64,000 nucleotides of DNA from Halosegnis longus (GTDB lineage: Archaea; Halobacteriota; Halobacteria; Halobacteriales; Haloarculaceae). Below are positions 16,819 through 24,783 of this stretch, in pieces; within the stretch, counting starts at the first letter, position 1, and each line of letters begins with the position of its first letter. The stretch covers positions 1,984,001-2,048,000 of the forward strand of contig NZ_QKNW01000001.1 in NCBI RefSeq assembly GCF_009663395.1. Reading direction: 5' to 3'. Below the pieces are notes generated by a model. That model made no database searches and had not been told where the DNA came from. It saw only the letters and a list, made by a program, of their open reading frames with translations. Made by a program: the position numbers and the translations under genes.

Positions 16819-17091
16819 TTAGTTGGCGAGGAAGTAGACCTGTTTGCGGGCGTCGTGGAAGCTGTAGCGCGAGCCGACGAGGCCCTCCTCCTCCAGGCGG
16901 TTCAGGGCGTAGCGGACGGTGCGGTCGGGCAGCAGCGATTCCTCGGCGAGCTGGCCCTGCGAGAGCGGGCTCTCGTCGTCCAGCACCTTCGCGACGAGCT
17001 TTGCGCTCGGCGGGAGTTCACGCAGGGTCTCGCGGAACTCGGGGTCGGACAGTGGGTTCTCTTCGACGGACTTCTCGGTTAGTGCGCTCAT
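16819..17091 (-). CDS. Winged-helix transcriptional regulator (MarR/TrmB-like)
   Basis: This 90-residue protein is almost entirely one winged helix: SAKLVAKVLDDESPLSQGQL, LLPDRTVRYALNRLEEEGL as the recognition helix, and a wing ending in KQVYFLAN. The short N-terminal tail is charged. Such stand-alone proteins are common in haloarchaea as small DNA-binding regulators. The A/T-rich region upstream contains a palindrome at 17163-17183 that could be its operator or that of the divergent F420-type gene. The start is ATG at 17089-17091. Confidence 0.8.
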   Translation of the reverse strand: MSALTEKSVEENPLSDPEFRETLRELPPSAKLVAKVLDDESPLSQGQLAEESLLPDRTVRYALNRLEEEGLVGSRYSFHDARKQVYFLAN

Positions 17092-17162
17092 ACCATCCGC
17101 TGCCTGTGGACGGTGGTAAGTGTTCCCTATATTCAGGTCATAACACTCGAAACACCACCAAG

Positions 17163-17183
17163 TGTATAATTACCCCTTATACA
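17163..17183. promoter_or_regulatory. A/T-rich inverted repeat, candidate operator
   Basis: TGTATAA at 17163-17169 and TTATACA at 17177-17183 form a perfect 7-bp inverted repeat with a 7-base spacer. It sits in the 165-bp gap between a winged-helix regulator (minus) and an F420-type oxidoreductase (plus). Either arm could itself act as a TATA box. Confidence 0.5.
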
Positions 17184-17223
17184 TAGCGCGCTGTCATATC
17201 TTGCCAGCACCGAAACTGTGTGC

Positions 17224-17232
17224 AATATTTAC
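17224..17232 (+). promoter_or_regulatory. TATA box for the F420-type oxidoreductase gene
   Basis: AATATTTAC is centred about 29 bases before the ATG at 17257, leaving little or no room for a leader. Confidence 0.6.
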
Positions 17233-17256
17233 GTACGACGGCGTCGTCGGGCGTGC

Positions 17257-17658
17257 ATGGCGACGATTCCACCCGCGTTCCACGACTTATTCGAGAAACA
17301 GACCTTCGCGCACATCTCGACGCTGCTGCCCGACGGTGCGCCACAGACCACGCCCGTCTGGGTGGACTACGACGCCGACGCGAACGAGGTGCTCGTCAAC
17401 ACGGCCCGCGGCCGTCGCAAGGAGAAGAACATCCGGAAAGACTCACGTGTCGCCGTCAGTATGACCGACCCCGAGGACGGCTACCGGTATCTCGCCGTGC
17501 GCGGGACGGCGGAACTCACGACCGACGGCGCGGTCGCACACATCGATAAGCTCGCGGCCCGCTACATGGGCGTCGACGAGTATCCACACCACGGCGAGGA
17601 GGACGGCGAGCGCGTGCTCGTCCGCATCTCGCCCGACTCGGTCACCCACACCGGCTGA
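17257..17658 (+). CDS. PPOX-class F420/flavin-dependent oxidoreductase
   Basis: This 133-residue split beta-barrel protein has FAHISTLLPDGAPQTTPVWV at the N-terminus, ending in the W-V dyad typical of the pyridoxamine-oxidase-like F420 family. RRKEKNIRKDSRVAVSM then lines the phosphate-binding groove. These enzymes use deazaflavin F420 or FMN to reduce varied substrates; the substrate cannot be predicted. It starts at ATG 17257, about 29 bases after a TATA box, so the message is probably leaderless. A YkgJ-type cysteine protein follows 38 bases later. Confidence 0.85.
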   Translation: MATIPPAFHDLFEKQTFAHISTLLPDGAPQTTPVWVDYDADANEVLVNTARGRRKEKNIRKDSRVAVSMTDPEDGYRYLAVRGTAELTTDGAVAHIDKLAARYMGVDEYPHHGEEDGERVLVRISPDSVTHTG

Positions 17659-17696
17659 GCGGAATCTTTCTCCCCGCGCGGGCCAAACGGCCGGCT

Positions 17697-18341
17697 ATGG
17701 ACTCACTCGAAACCGAACTCGCCCGCGCCCGCGAACTTGACACCGCGAGTCTCGCCGACGCAATCGAATCAATCGGCTTCGAGTGTACCCACTGTGGAGC
17801 CTGCTGTACGGCCGAACCCGACGACGACCACACCGCCACCGTGTTCCCCGACGAGGTGCGCGAGCTCACCGACGACGAGTGGCGCGACGTGGCCCGCCCG
17901 ATGCCGTACGGGCTCGAAGACGGGCCGGACGGCCCGGAGGGGGAGACGTTCGAGTGGGCGCTCCAGACGGACGCCTGCGGCGACTGTGTCTTCTACGACG
18001 GCGACGACTCCGGCGGCTGTACCGTCCACGACGACCGGCCGCTCATCTGTCACACGTACCCCTTCTCCGTCGCGTTGGGTGGAACCTCACAGCCGATGGG
18101 CGAGGCCGTCGACTCGGAAGGGATGGTCCGCGCCCACGAGTGTGAGGGGCTCGGGCGCGACATCTCCCGATCCGAGGCCGAGGAGCTGGCCGCCGCGCTC
18201 AAGGAGCGTGCCGTGCGCGAACTGGAGGAGGCAATCGGCGTGCGCGACAACTACGAGCCGGTCGTGACCGCGACCGGTGAGGTGGTCGTTCACGACTCCG
18301 AGGGACCGAAGCGGCCCGACGGCACTCCCGTGGGACAGTGA
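17697..18341 (+). CDS. YkgJ-type cysteine-cluster protein
   Basis: A 214-residue protein with the family Cys spacing: FECTHCGACC near residue 29, DACGDCVFYDGDD and GGCTVHDDRPLICHTYPF in the middle, and a final HECEGLG. Proteins of this family bind zinc or an iron-sulfur cluster; the biochemical role is not established. The C-terminal 60 residues are a charged helix followed by an acidic tail, likely a haloarchaeal extension. It shares orientation and close spacing with the F420-type gene before it, which could make it a redox partner (inference). Confidence 0.85.
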   Translation: MDSLETELARARELDTASLADAIESIGFECTHCGACCTAEPDDDHTATVFPDEVRELTDDEWRDVARPMPYGLEDGPDGPEGETFEWALQTDACGDCVFYDGDDSGGCTVHDDRPLICHTYPFSVALGGTSQPMGEAVDSEGMVRAHECEGLGRDISRSEAEELAAALKERAVRELEEAIGVRDNYEPVVTATGEVVVHDSEGPKRPDGTPVGQ

Positions 18342-18379
18342 AAGACCTTTAAACTCCCCGGGAGATGTATCGCGCGTCT

Positions 18380-18787
18380 ATGGAGATCTCCGAGAAACTC
18401 CTCTGTCTGTTCAGCGCCGATGTCGAGAGCGACGACGACCGGTACGTGGTCGAGGTGCCGCGCCGCGAACTCGACACCGGTGAAATCGAGGAGGGTGAGA
18501 CGTACCGCGTCGCCCTCATCGCTGCCGGCGAGGACGACGCCGCAAGCGTCGAGAGCGACCGCGCCGAGACCGCCGGCGAGACCGCGAGCGGCGAGCCGCG
18601 CCCGCCCGTCGAGCCGGGCGAGATTCGCTACGTCGAAGTCGAGGATATCGGCAAACAGGGAGACGGCATCGCCCGCGTCGAGCGCGGCTACGTCATCATC
18701 GTCCCGGACACCGACATCGGCGAGCGCGTCAAGATAGAGGTGACGGAAGTGAAGTCCAACTTCGCGGTCGGCGAGGTCATCGAGTAA
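18380..18787 (+). CDS. TRAM-domain RNA-binding protein
   Basis: This 135-residue protein ends in a TRAM domain (EVEDIGKQGDGIARVERGYV, then GERVKIEVTEVKSNFAVGEV), a small beta-barrel that binds RNA. Single TRAM proteins in archaea have been linked to RNA chaperone activity in the cold. The N-terminal 35 residues form a second small strand-rich segment, joined by an acidic Ala/Glu linker. I chose ATG 18380 (MEISEKLLCLF); the ATG five codons upstream is possible but gives no family match. The gap to the next gene is 163 bases. Confidence 0.87.
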   Translation: MEISEKLLCLFSADVESDDDRYVVEVPRRELDTGEIEEGETYRVALIAAGEDDAASVESDRAETAGETASGEPRPPVEPGEIRYVEVEDIGKQGDGIARVERGYVIIVPDTDIGERVKIEVTEVKSNFAVGEVIE

Positions 18788-18923
18788 CCACACGCGTTCG
18801 GTCACCGATTTCTCTCCTCTACCAGCGACGCGGCTCACTCCCCTGTCATCCACCCTCGTGGTCGTCTCCCGGCACGCGAAACCGACAGACAGCGCCGGAT
18901 TTAACACGGTGTACCAAACGGCA

Positions 18924-18943
18924 TTTTATACGGTAGCGGTATA
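18924..18943 (+). promoter_or_regulatory. TATA box overlapped by inverted repeat
   Basis: TTTTATAC at 18924-18931 is a TATA box 23-27 bases before the ATG at 18951. Its last five bases (TATAC) pair with GTATA at 18939-18943, giving an inverted repeat over the core promoter, as expected for a repressor site. Confidence 0.5.
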
Positions 18944-18950
18944 CTGAGGT

Positions 18951-19196
18951 ATGAGCGCGACAGCCGCCCCGGCGACCACGACCGACCTGAGCGAGAAACA
19001 ACAGCGAATCCTCGCGTATCTGCGTGAGGCGGCCGCCACGGAGACCTACTTCAAATCGCGCGCCATCGGCGAGGAACTCGGCCTGTCGGCGAAGGAGGTC
19101 GGCACCAACATGGGTGCCATCTGCGAGGGCGACTTCGACATCGACGTGGAGAAGTGGGGGTACTCGTCGGGAACGACCTGGATGGTCACGACGTAG
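18951..19196 (+). CDS. Small winged-helix protein (DUF7123-like)
   Basis: An 81-residue protein that is mostly one winged helix: EKQQRILAYLREAAATETYF, then SRAIGEELGLSAKEVGTNMG as helix-turn-helix, and a wing ending in SGTTWMVTT. It is conserved among haloarchaea as far as I recall (DUF7123, from memory); the regulatory target is unknown. The TATA box is so close that the message is probably leaderless. An inverted repeat over that box makes autoregulation plausible. It overlaps the next gene by 11 bases in convergent orientation. Confidence 0.75.
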   Translation: MSATAAPATTTDLSEKQQRILAYLREAAATETYFKSRAIGEELGLSAKEVGTNMGAICEGDFDIDVEKWGYSSGTTWMVTT

Positions 19197-19803
19197 GGTC
19201 GTACGAGAGGAGGTCGCTCGCGTCGGCCGCGAAGGCGACCGCCTCCGGTCCGAAGGAGTCCGCGTACCGGACCACGAGCACGAGCAGTCGCTCGGGGGCG
19301 ACGAGCGCGTAGCCGTCCTCGCGCGAGAGCAGGCCCGCCGATTCGAGTTCGCCGACGTACCGGCTCACGGTCGGGCGCGAGACGCCCAACTCCGCCGCGA
19401 GGTCTCCGCCCGTCGCGTCGGGATTCGACAACAGCGCGAGCACGAGCTTTCTGGCCGTCTCGCGCCGCAGGTAGCCGAGGGCGCGCTTTTCGAACGCCGA
19501 GAAGCGGCCGCTCGGGAAGTAGCGCCGGTAGTCGCCGTCCTTCTCCGACTCGACGCTCCCGTCGGATTCGAGCCGGCGGAGGTGGTGTTGTGCCTCGCCG
19601 GTGCCGAGCTTGAGGTCGTCGCGCAGCTTCGAGAAGTGTGCGCCTGGGGTGGTGGCGAGATAGCCGACGATGGCCTCACGACGGTCCGAGCGGTCCTGCC
19701 CGTCGTCGTCGTTGTCGCCGGCAAAGCGGGCGAACGGCGACACAGCGCCGATTGCGCCGAACCGCTTCAGCGTCGCCCGCTTGCTCTCGTCCACCTCGTC
19801 CAT
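19186..19803 (-). CDS. Tandem winged-helix transcriptional regulator
   Basis: A 205-residue protein with two helix-turn-helix units. The first, about residues 40-95, is ArsR-like (TTPGAHFSKLRDDLKLGTGE, then HHLRRLESDGSV). The second, about 105-165, contains NPDATGGDLAAELGVSRPTV and LESAGLLSRED. The C-terminal 35 residues (RLLVLVVRYADSFGPEAVAF) may be a dimerisation or sensor segment. It has no transmembrane segment. Two-winged-helix proteins of this type are frequent in haloarchaea, with mostly unknown targets. It lies 37 bases downstream of the SPFH gene's stop codon on the same strand, so it may be the last gene of that operon. Confidence 0.78.
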   Translation of the reverse strand: MDEVDESKRATLKRFGAIGAVSPFARFAGDNDDDGQDRSDRREAIVGYLATTPGAHFSKLRDDLKLGTGEAQHHLRRLESDGSVESEKDGDYRRYFPSGRFSAFEKRALGYLRRETARKLVLALLSNPDATGGDLAAELGVSRPTVSRYVGELESAGLLSREDGYALVAPERLLVLVVRYADSFGPEAVAFAADASDLLSYDPTS

Positions 19804-19840
19804 ACTCCGCGTGAGTCAGTGACGGATAAAACGGCTTCGG

Positions 19841-21004
19841 CTACTCCTGTTCCGTCTCCGCGTCGCCCATCGCTTCGCGCATCTCTTCTTTGGTCTCGGC
19901 GTCCATATCCGAGTCCATCTCCGCAATCACGTCGTTGGCGTTCTTGATATCTGCCTCGTCGGCGCCGGCCTTGATAGCCTCCGCCTCGGCTTCCATCTGT
20001 TGGACATCCATCTCGGCGTCCTCGTCGATGCGACCGAGGATCTCCTCGATGTCGTCGAGTCCGAGCATCTCGCGGGTCTCCTCGTCGAAGTCCATCGAGT
20101 CGAGCACGCTCTCGGACTGTTGGACGTCCGAGCCGGTCATGTGCTTGCCGTAGCGACCGACGAGCGACGTGAGCTCCTGTGGGAGCACGAACGTCGTGGA
20201 CTCGCTGGTCCCCATCTCGGCGAGCGTCTCCATTCCCTTGTCGATGACGGCACGCTCGCCCATCGACTCGGCGGATTTCGCGCGCAGCACGGTCGAAATC
20301 GCGTCACCCTGTGCTTCCAGAATCTGGCTCTGCTTTTCACCCTGTGCGCGGATGATGTTCGACTGCTTTTCACCCTCTGCCTCCTCGACGGCCGAGCGTC
20401 GCTCACCCTGTGCCTCCAGAATCATGGCACGGCGGCGGCGCTCCGCGGAGGTCTGTTGCTCCATCGCCTGCTGCACGTCTTTGCTCGGGTTCACCTCACG
20501 CACCTCGACGGACTCGACGCGGACGCCCCACTCGTCGGTCGGCTCGTCGAGGTCCTTCCGGATGCGCGCGTTGATCTCCTGGCGCTTGTTGAGCGTGTCG
20601 TCGAGTTCCATGTCGCCGATGACGGCACGCAGCGTCGTCTGTGCGAGATTCGAGACGGCCCGCTCGTAGTCGTCGACCTCGAGGAACGCCTTCTTCGCGT
20701 CCATCACCTTGATGTAGACGACGGCGTCGGCCGTCACCGGAGAGTTGTCCCGGGTGATGGCCTCCTGTCGAGGCACGTCGAGCGTCTGTGTTCGCATGTC
20801 GAACGCGTACGTCGCGGAGACGAACGGCACGACGAGATTGAAGCCGGGTTCGAGCAGCTTCTGGAACTCACCGAACCGGGTGAGGGCTTTCTTCTCGTAC
20901 GCCTGTACGATGACGACCGAGGACGCTACCGTGATGATGGCGAGCGAGAGGAGGACCAGCGCGACGATCGGCCCGGCAAATCCCGCTTGGAGTGCTGTCA
21001 GCAT
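19841..21004 (-). CDS. SPFH/Band 7 membrane scaffold protein
   Basis: This 387-residue protein has one N-terminal transmembrane helix (IVALVLLSLAIITVASSVVI). The Band 7 domain follows: GEFQKLLEPGFNLVVPFV, AITRDNSPVTADAVVYI, and VRVESVEVREVNPSKDV. A long charged coiled coil carries three imperfect repeats of EAQGE(R/K)xS between residues 200 and 245. The C-terminal 120 residues are very acidic, a haloarchaeal feature. SPFH proteins form oligomeric rings on membranes and often work with NfeD, which is the next gene upstream. Partner proteases of the HtpX or NfeD-peptidase type are not in this cluster. Confidence 0.92.
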   Translation of the reverse strand: MLTALQAGFAGPIVALVLLSLAIITVASSVVIVQAYEKKALTRFGEFQKLLEPGFNLVVPFVSATYAFDMRTQTLDVPRQEAITRDNSPVTADAVVYIKVMDAKKAFLEVDDYERAVSNLAQTTLRAVIGDMELDDTLNKRQEINARIRKDLDEPTDEWGVRVESVEVREVNPSKDVQQAMEQQTSAERRRRAMILEAQGERRSAVEEAEGEKQSNIIRAQGEKQSQILEAQGDAISTVLRAKSAESMGERAVIDKGMETLAEMGTSESTTFVLPQELTSLVGRYGKHMTGSDVQQSESVLDSMDFDEETREMLGLDDIEEILGRIDEDAEMDVQQMEAEAEAIKAGADEADIKNANDVIAEMDSDMDAETKEEMREAMGDAETEQE

Positions 21005-21054
21005 GACTTAGTCTTAGGCCAAACAGCGCATAAGGATTCCCCCGCCAGCGGCGT

Positions 21055-21684
21055 TCAGGCCGACTCCGGTTCCCGGTCGGATTCCGACCCACCGTCGGCG
21101 TCCGCGTCACCGTCGGACTCTGAGACGCGGTTCGTCTCGGCGTCGCCGGTCGCGCCCGCCGCTCGATCCTGCTCGCGTGCCTCTCGGAGCGCGCGGTCGA
21201 TGTCGTCCTCGTTGGCCGGCGCGACGGTGACGACGTTTCCGCCGCCGGGGTCCATCACGACGACTTCGGTGCCGACCTCGATATCCCGGTCCATCGCCCG
21301 CGCCCGGTAGTAGGGGTTGAAGCCGCCGTCGTCGAGCTTGACCTCGCCGCCGTCGCTCGTCACCCGTTCCGTCACCGTTCCGGTGTTTCCACGCAGCGAG
21401 GAGGAGTCGGTTGTCTTGCTCCCGGACCCGCCGGTGCCGATGCCCAGCCGTCGGTAGCCGGCGAGCGTCGCGCCGCTCGCCAGCAGAAAGACGAGCGTCA
21501 TCAGGAGGATAATCGCCACCCCGCCGATGAGCGGACTCAACAGGACGCCGACGAGTCCGGCCACCGTCAGCCCCGAGCCCAGCACGATGAAGTTGGCACC
21601 CGGCGCGAGCGCCTCCGCCAACATCAGCCCCGCCCCCGCCAACAGCAACACCATCGACAGGGGAAGCCCGAAGATATCGACCAT
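21055..21684 (-). CDS. NfeD-like membrane protein
   Basis: A 209-residue protein with three to four hydrophobic segments in the first 100 residues (LSMVLLLAGAGLMLAEALA, then LTVAGLVGVLLSPLIGGVAI). A soluble OB-fold follows (SLRGNTGTVTERVTSDGGEV ... EVGTEVVVMDPGGGNVVTV), then an acidic disordered tail. This is the short NfeD type without the ClpP-like protease. NfeD and SPFH proteins are widely paired and thought to organise membrane domains, and the SPFH gene follows 50 bases downstream. I chose ATG 21684; the longer frame would need an unlikely N-terminal extension. Confidence 0.85.
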   Translation of the reverse strand: MVDIFGLPLSMVLLLAGAGLMLAEALAPGANFIVLGSGLTVAGLVGVLLSPLIGGVAIILLMTLVFLLASGATLAGYRRLGIGTGGSGSKTTDSSSLRGNTGTVTERVTSDGGEVKLDDGGFNPYYRARAMDRDIEVGTEVVVMDPGGGNVVTVAPANEDDIDRALREAREQDRAAGATGDAETNRVSESDGDADADGGSESDREPESA

Positions 21685-21721
21685 GGGGCCGATAGGCTCC
21701 CCGGTCGCGTAAGCGTTCGCC

Positions 21722-21955
21722 TCAGAGCACGCCGCTCGCGAGCCGCACCAACACCAGTGTCGCGAACAGCGCACCGAGCAGGACGAAGGCCGCGTGCTCG
21801 GGAGAGATGTCGCCGGGCGTTATCGGGTCACGCTCGTCGCCTCCGACGAACGACTCGCCCTCCGTGGCGACGTTCAACGCCCCGGCGTCGTCTTCCTCCT
21901 CCTCTTCGTCCCACACGCCGGGCGGGTCGTCCCACTCGCGCTCGTCGTCGGTCAT
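21722..21955 (-). CDS. Small acidic single-pass membrane protein (DUF7312-like)
   Basis: A 77-residue protein with an acidic N-terminal 50 residues, including the run DEEEEEDDAG, and one C-terminal transmembrane helix (AAFVLLGALFATLVLVRLAS), so it is probably tail-anchored with the acidic part inside. The family name is from memory. It is 37 bases upstream of the NfeD gene on the same strand. That suggests a three-gene membrane set (small protein, NfeD, SPFH). Function unknown. Confidence 0.7.
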   Translation of the reverse strand: MTDDEREWDDPPGVWDEEEEEDDAGALNVATEGESFVGGDERDPITPGDISPEHAAFVLLGALFATLVLVRLASGVL

Positions 21956-21992
21956 ACCCGGAGTACTGCCCTCGATAAGAAAAGTGCGCGGG

Positions 21993-24110
21993 CTATCGGA
22001 CGCGCGTGCCGACGACGCTGTCGCCGTGCGTCGTCAGCAGGTCGGCCTGCTCGCCGGCCGCGAGCACCATCCCGTTCGACTCGACGCCGAACAGCTCCGC
22101 CGGCTCCATGTTCGCGACGACGACGACCTTCGTTCCGGGCAGTGTATCGAGGTCGTGGAGCTGTTTGATACCCGCGACAATCTGTCGGACCTCGTGGCCG
22201 ATGTCCACCTCCAGCTTCGCGAGGTCGTCGGCCCCCTCGATGCCGTCCGCGGTCTGAATCTCGCCGACCCGGAGGTCGAGGTCCTGGAACTCCTCGAAGC
22301 CGATGGTGTCCTCGACGATCGGTTCGAGGTCGACGGACTCGGCCTCGCTCGCCTCGTCGTCCGTCTCCTCGCTCTCTTCGCTCTCCTCGCCCGCGTCCTC
22401 GACGCGCGATTCGAGGTCGGCGTTGAGTTCCGCGACGGTGTCGTCTTCGATTTGCTCGAACAGCTCCGTCGGCTCACCGAACTCTGCCGGCGGGGCTTCG
22501 AGCGCGTCCGAGAGCACGGCGTCGTGGACGCTGCCGTCCTCGCCCAGCTGTGCCCACAGCTCCTCTGCCTTCCCCGGGAGGACCGGCTCCATGAGCACGG
22601 CCGTCGCCTTCACGAGCTGGACGCAGTCGCGGATGACCTGCGCCGCGCGCTCGGGGTCCTCGTCGGTGAGCTTCCACGGCTCGTTGCGCTGGATGTACTC
22701 GTTGCCGAAGCGCGCGAGGTCGATGGGAGCCTCCCCGAGCCCGCGCACGGAGTAGTCGTTGACGGCCTCGTGGACGGCACCGATTGCCCCGTCGATGTGT
22801 TCGCGCACGTCCTCGCTCACGTCGGCGTCGGGCGTACCGTCGAAGTTGCGCTCGGCGAACAGCAGCGACCGGTAGGCGAAGTTGCCGAGCACGCCCACGA
22901 GGTCGTTGTTCGTCCGCTCTTGCAGCGCGTCCCACGAGAAGTTCACGTCGGCGGTGAACTCCGAGCCGGTGATAATCTGATACCGGAACAGGTCGGGGTC
23001 GAGTCCCGTCTCGAGGTAGTCGTCGGCCCACACCGCGCGGTTCCGGCTCGTCGAGAAGGCCTTCCCCGCGAGGTTGACGAACCCGCAGGCCATCACGGCG
23101 CGGGGTTCGTTGTAGCCCGCTCCCCGGAGCATCGCCGGCCAGAACACGGTGTGGTGTTGGATGATGTCCTGCCCGATGATGTGGATGAGGTCACCGCCGT
23201 CGTCGCTCCATTCGTCCTCCCACTGCGCGCCGGGGCGCGTCTCGCCGTCGAACTGCCACGCCGCCTCCCAGTCGAAGTCGGATTTCTCGCTGTACTGCTT
23301 CGTCGCAGAGACGTACTCGATGGGCGCGTCGACCCACACGTAGAGCACGAGGTCGTCTTCCCCCTCCCCGGGGTAGTCGATTCCCCAGTCCATGTCGCGG
23401 GTGATACAGAGGTCTTCGAGTTCGCCCTCGACCCACTCGCGGGGCTGATTCTGGGCGTTGTCGGTCCCTTCGAGCCGGTCGAGGAACCCCGACAGATACT
23501 CCTGGAAGTCGCCGAGTCGGAGGAACTTGTGCTCGCGGGTGCGGTACTCCGCGGGGTTTCCGGTCAGCGTGGAGACGGGGTCCTCGATTTCGCCGGGTTC
23601 GAGGTGGCGCTGGCAGCCGTCGTCACACTCGTCGCCGCGGGCCGTCTCCCCGCAGTAGGGGCAGGTCCCTTCGACGTAGCGGTCGGGGAGGGGTTGGTCC
23701 TCGTCGGCGTCCCACGCCACCTGAATCTCCCGCTCGAAGATGTGGTCGTTGTCCAGCCACGACTCGACGAACGACTGGGTGAGCTCGGTGTTGGTCGCGT
23801 CGTGGGTGTCGCCGTAGTGGTCGAACTCGACGTTGAACTGCGGGAACGTCGCCTCGTACTGGTCGTGGTACTCGTAGGCGTACGACTCGGGGTCGACGCC
23901 GGCCTCGGCGGCGTTGACGGCAATCGGCGTCCCGTGCATGTCGGAGCCGGAGACGAACGCCGTCTCCTGGCCGAGACTGTCGAGCGCACGGGCGAGGGCG
24001 TCACCGCTCACGTACGTGCGCAGGTGGCCGACGTGGAGGTCACCGTTGGCGTACGGCAGCCCGCAGGTGACCACCGCCGGCTCGTCGGTGGGATACTCGT
24101 CGCGTGTCAT
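21993..24110 (-). CDS. metG: Methionyl-tRNA synthetase with C-terminal tRNA-binding domain
   Basis: A 705-residue class I synthetase charging tRNA-Met. HVGH, the HIGH motif, is at residues 26-29. Zinc-binding Cys pairs follow (CPYCGETARGDECDDGC), and the KMSKS-equivalent is GKAFSTSRN. After the anticodon domain comes a roughly 40-residue acidic linker (EESEESEETDDEASEAES). The last 110 residues are an EMAPII-type OB fold (LDLRVGEIQTADGIE ... GTKVVVVANMEPAEL). Fusion of that domain, as in E. coli MetG, gives tighter tRNA binding and dimerisation. The start is at ATG 24110; a TATA-like TTTAGG lies about 26 bases upstream. Confidence 0.97.
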   Translation of the reverse strand: MTRDEYPTDEPAVVTCGLPYANGDLHVGHLRTYVSGDALARALDSLGQETAFVSGSDMHGTPIAVNAAEAGVDPESYAYEYHDQYEATFPQFNVEFDHYGDTHDATNTELTQSFVESWLDNDHIFEREIQVAWDADEDQPLPDRYVEGTCPYCGETARGDECDDGCQRHLEPGEIEDPVSTLTGNPAEYRTREHKFLRLGDFQEYLSGFLDRLEGTDNAQNQPREWVEGELEDLCITRDMDWGIDYPGEGEDDLVLYVWVDAPIEYVSATKQYSEKSDFDWEAAWQFDGETRPGAQWEDEWSDDGGDLIHIIGQDIIQHHTVFWPAMLRGAGYNEPRAVMACGFVNLAGKAFSTSRNRAVWADDYLETGLDPDLFRYQIITGSEFTADVNFSWDALQERTNNDLVGVLGNFAYRSLLFAERNFDGTPDADVSEDVREHIDGAIGAVHEAVNDYSVRGLGEAPIDLARFGNEYIQRNEPWKLTDEDPERAAQVIRDCVQLVKATAVLMEPVLPGKAEELWAQLGEDGSVHDAVLSDALEAPPAEFGEPTELFEQIEDDTVAELNADLESRVEDAGEESEESEETDDEASEAESVDLEPIVEDTIGFEEFQDLDLRVGEIQTADGIEGADDLAKLEVDIGHEVRQIVAGIKQLHDLDTLPGTKVVVVANMEPAELFGVESNGMVLAAGEQADLLTTHGDSVVGTRVR

Positions 24111-24199
24111 ACTTTTGCTAACCTCGTGAGCGACCTAAACCCCGCCGATTCGGGACTGAGCCGCGGCTGCCGCCGGGGGAGTCCCGCGAGCGAGTCGCC

Positions 24200-24742
24200 T
24201 CACAACACCGAGGTGAGAGTATCGAAGAAGGCAATCCAGACGAGCAGTCGGCCGACGCTGCCGACGAAGGTGGCGGCGGCGAACTTCGCGTAGTTCTCCT
24301 CCAAGACCGTAAACGCGTAGATGGAGATGGTGTCGGGGAAGAACGGAATCGAGAGGGCGAAGGCGAGCCCGATGTAGCCGTACTCCTGTGCGACTTCGAC
24401 GGTCTTGCGTTCAGACCACGCGACCACGTCGATCGGAGAGCGCCGGAGCGCGCGAATCACGGGACCGGACTCCTTGACGCCGTGGCCGACCCGGAAGGCG
24501 AACACCGAGCCGGCGGCCTTCCCCAGCCCCGAGACGAGGATGAGAATCGTCAACTCGACGGCCGGCGGCAGCCCGAGGTTCGGCGTCGCGAAGAGGACGA
24601 TTTCGCTCGGCAGCGGGAGGACGACGGCGATGAGAAACGAGTAGACGGCCACGGCGAGCAGCGAGAGGAGCCCGCTCGACGACTCGACGAACTCGACGAG
24701 CGGCGAGAAGTCGAAACCGAGAACCAGTGGGACCAGTGACAC
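24200..24742 (-). CDS. VTT-domain (SNARE-associated/DedA-like) membrane protein
   Basis: This 180-residue multi-pass protein has about four hydrophobic segments, including LLSLLAVAVYSFLIAVVLPL near the N-terminus and a C-terminal YAKFAAATFVGSVGRLLVWI. The half-helix pattern LPSEIVLFATPNLGL, then GLGKAAGSVFAFRVGHGV, matches the VTT/DedA superfamily, whose members transport or scramble lipid carriers. The position-specific charged residues of DedA are partly present. The substrate is unknown. It lies between mfnA and metG on the same strand but with gaps of 41 and 89 bases. Confidence 0.8.
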   Translation of the reverse strand: MSLVPLVLGFDFSPLVEFVESSSGLLSLLAVAVYSFLIAVVLPLPSEIVLFATPNLGLPPAVELTILILVSGLGKAAGSVFAFRVGHGVKESGPVIRALRRSPIDVVAWSERKTVEVAQEYGYIGLAFALSIPFFPDTISIYAFTVLEENYAKFAAATFVGSVGRLLVWIAFFDTLTSVL

Positions 24743-24783
24743 ATCGAATCCCTCGTCGGGGACCCGCCTAAGCGTATCGCTCT

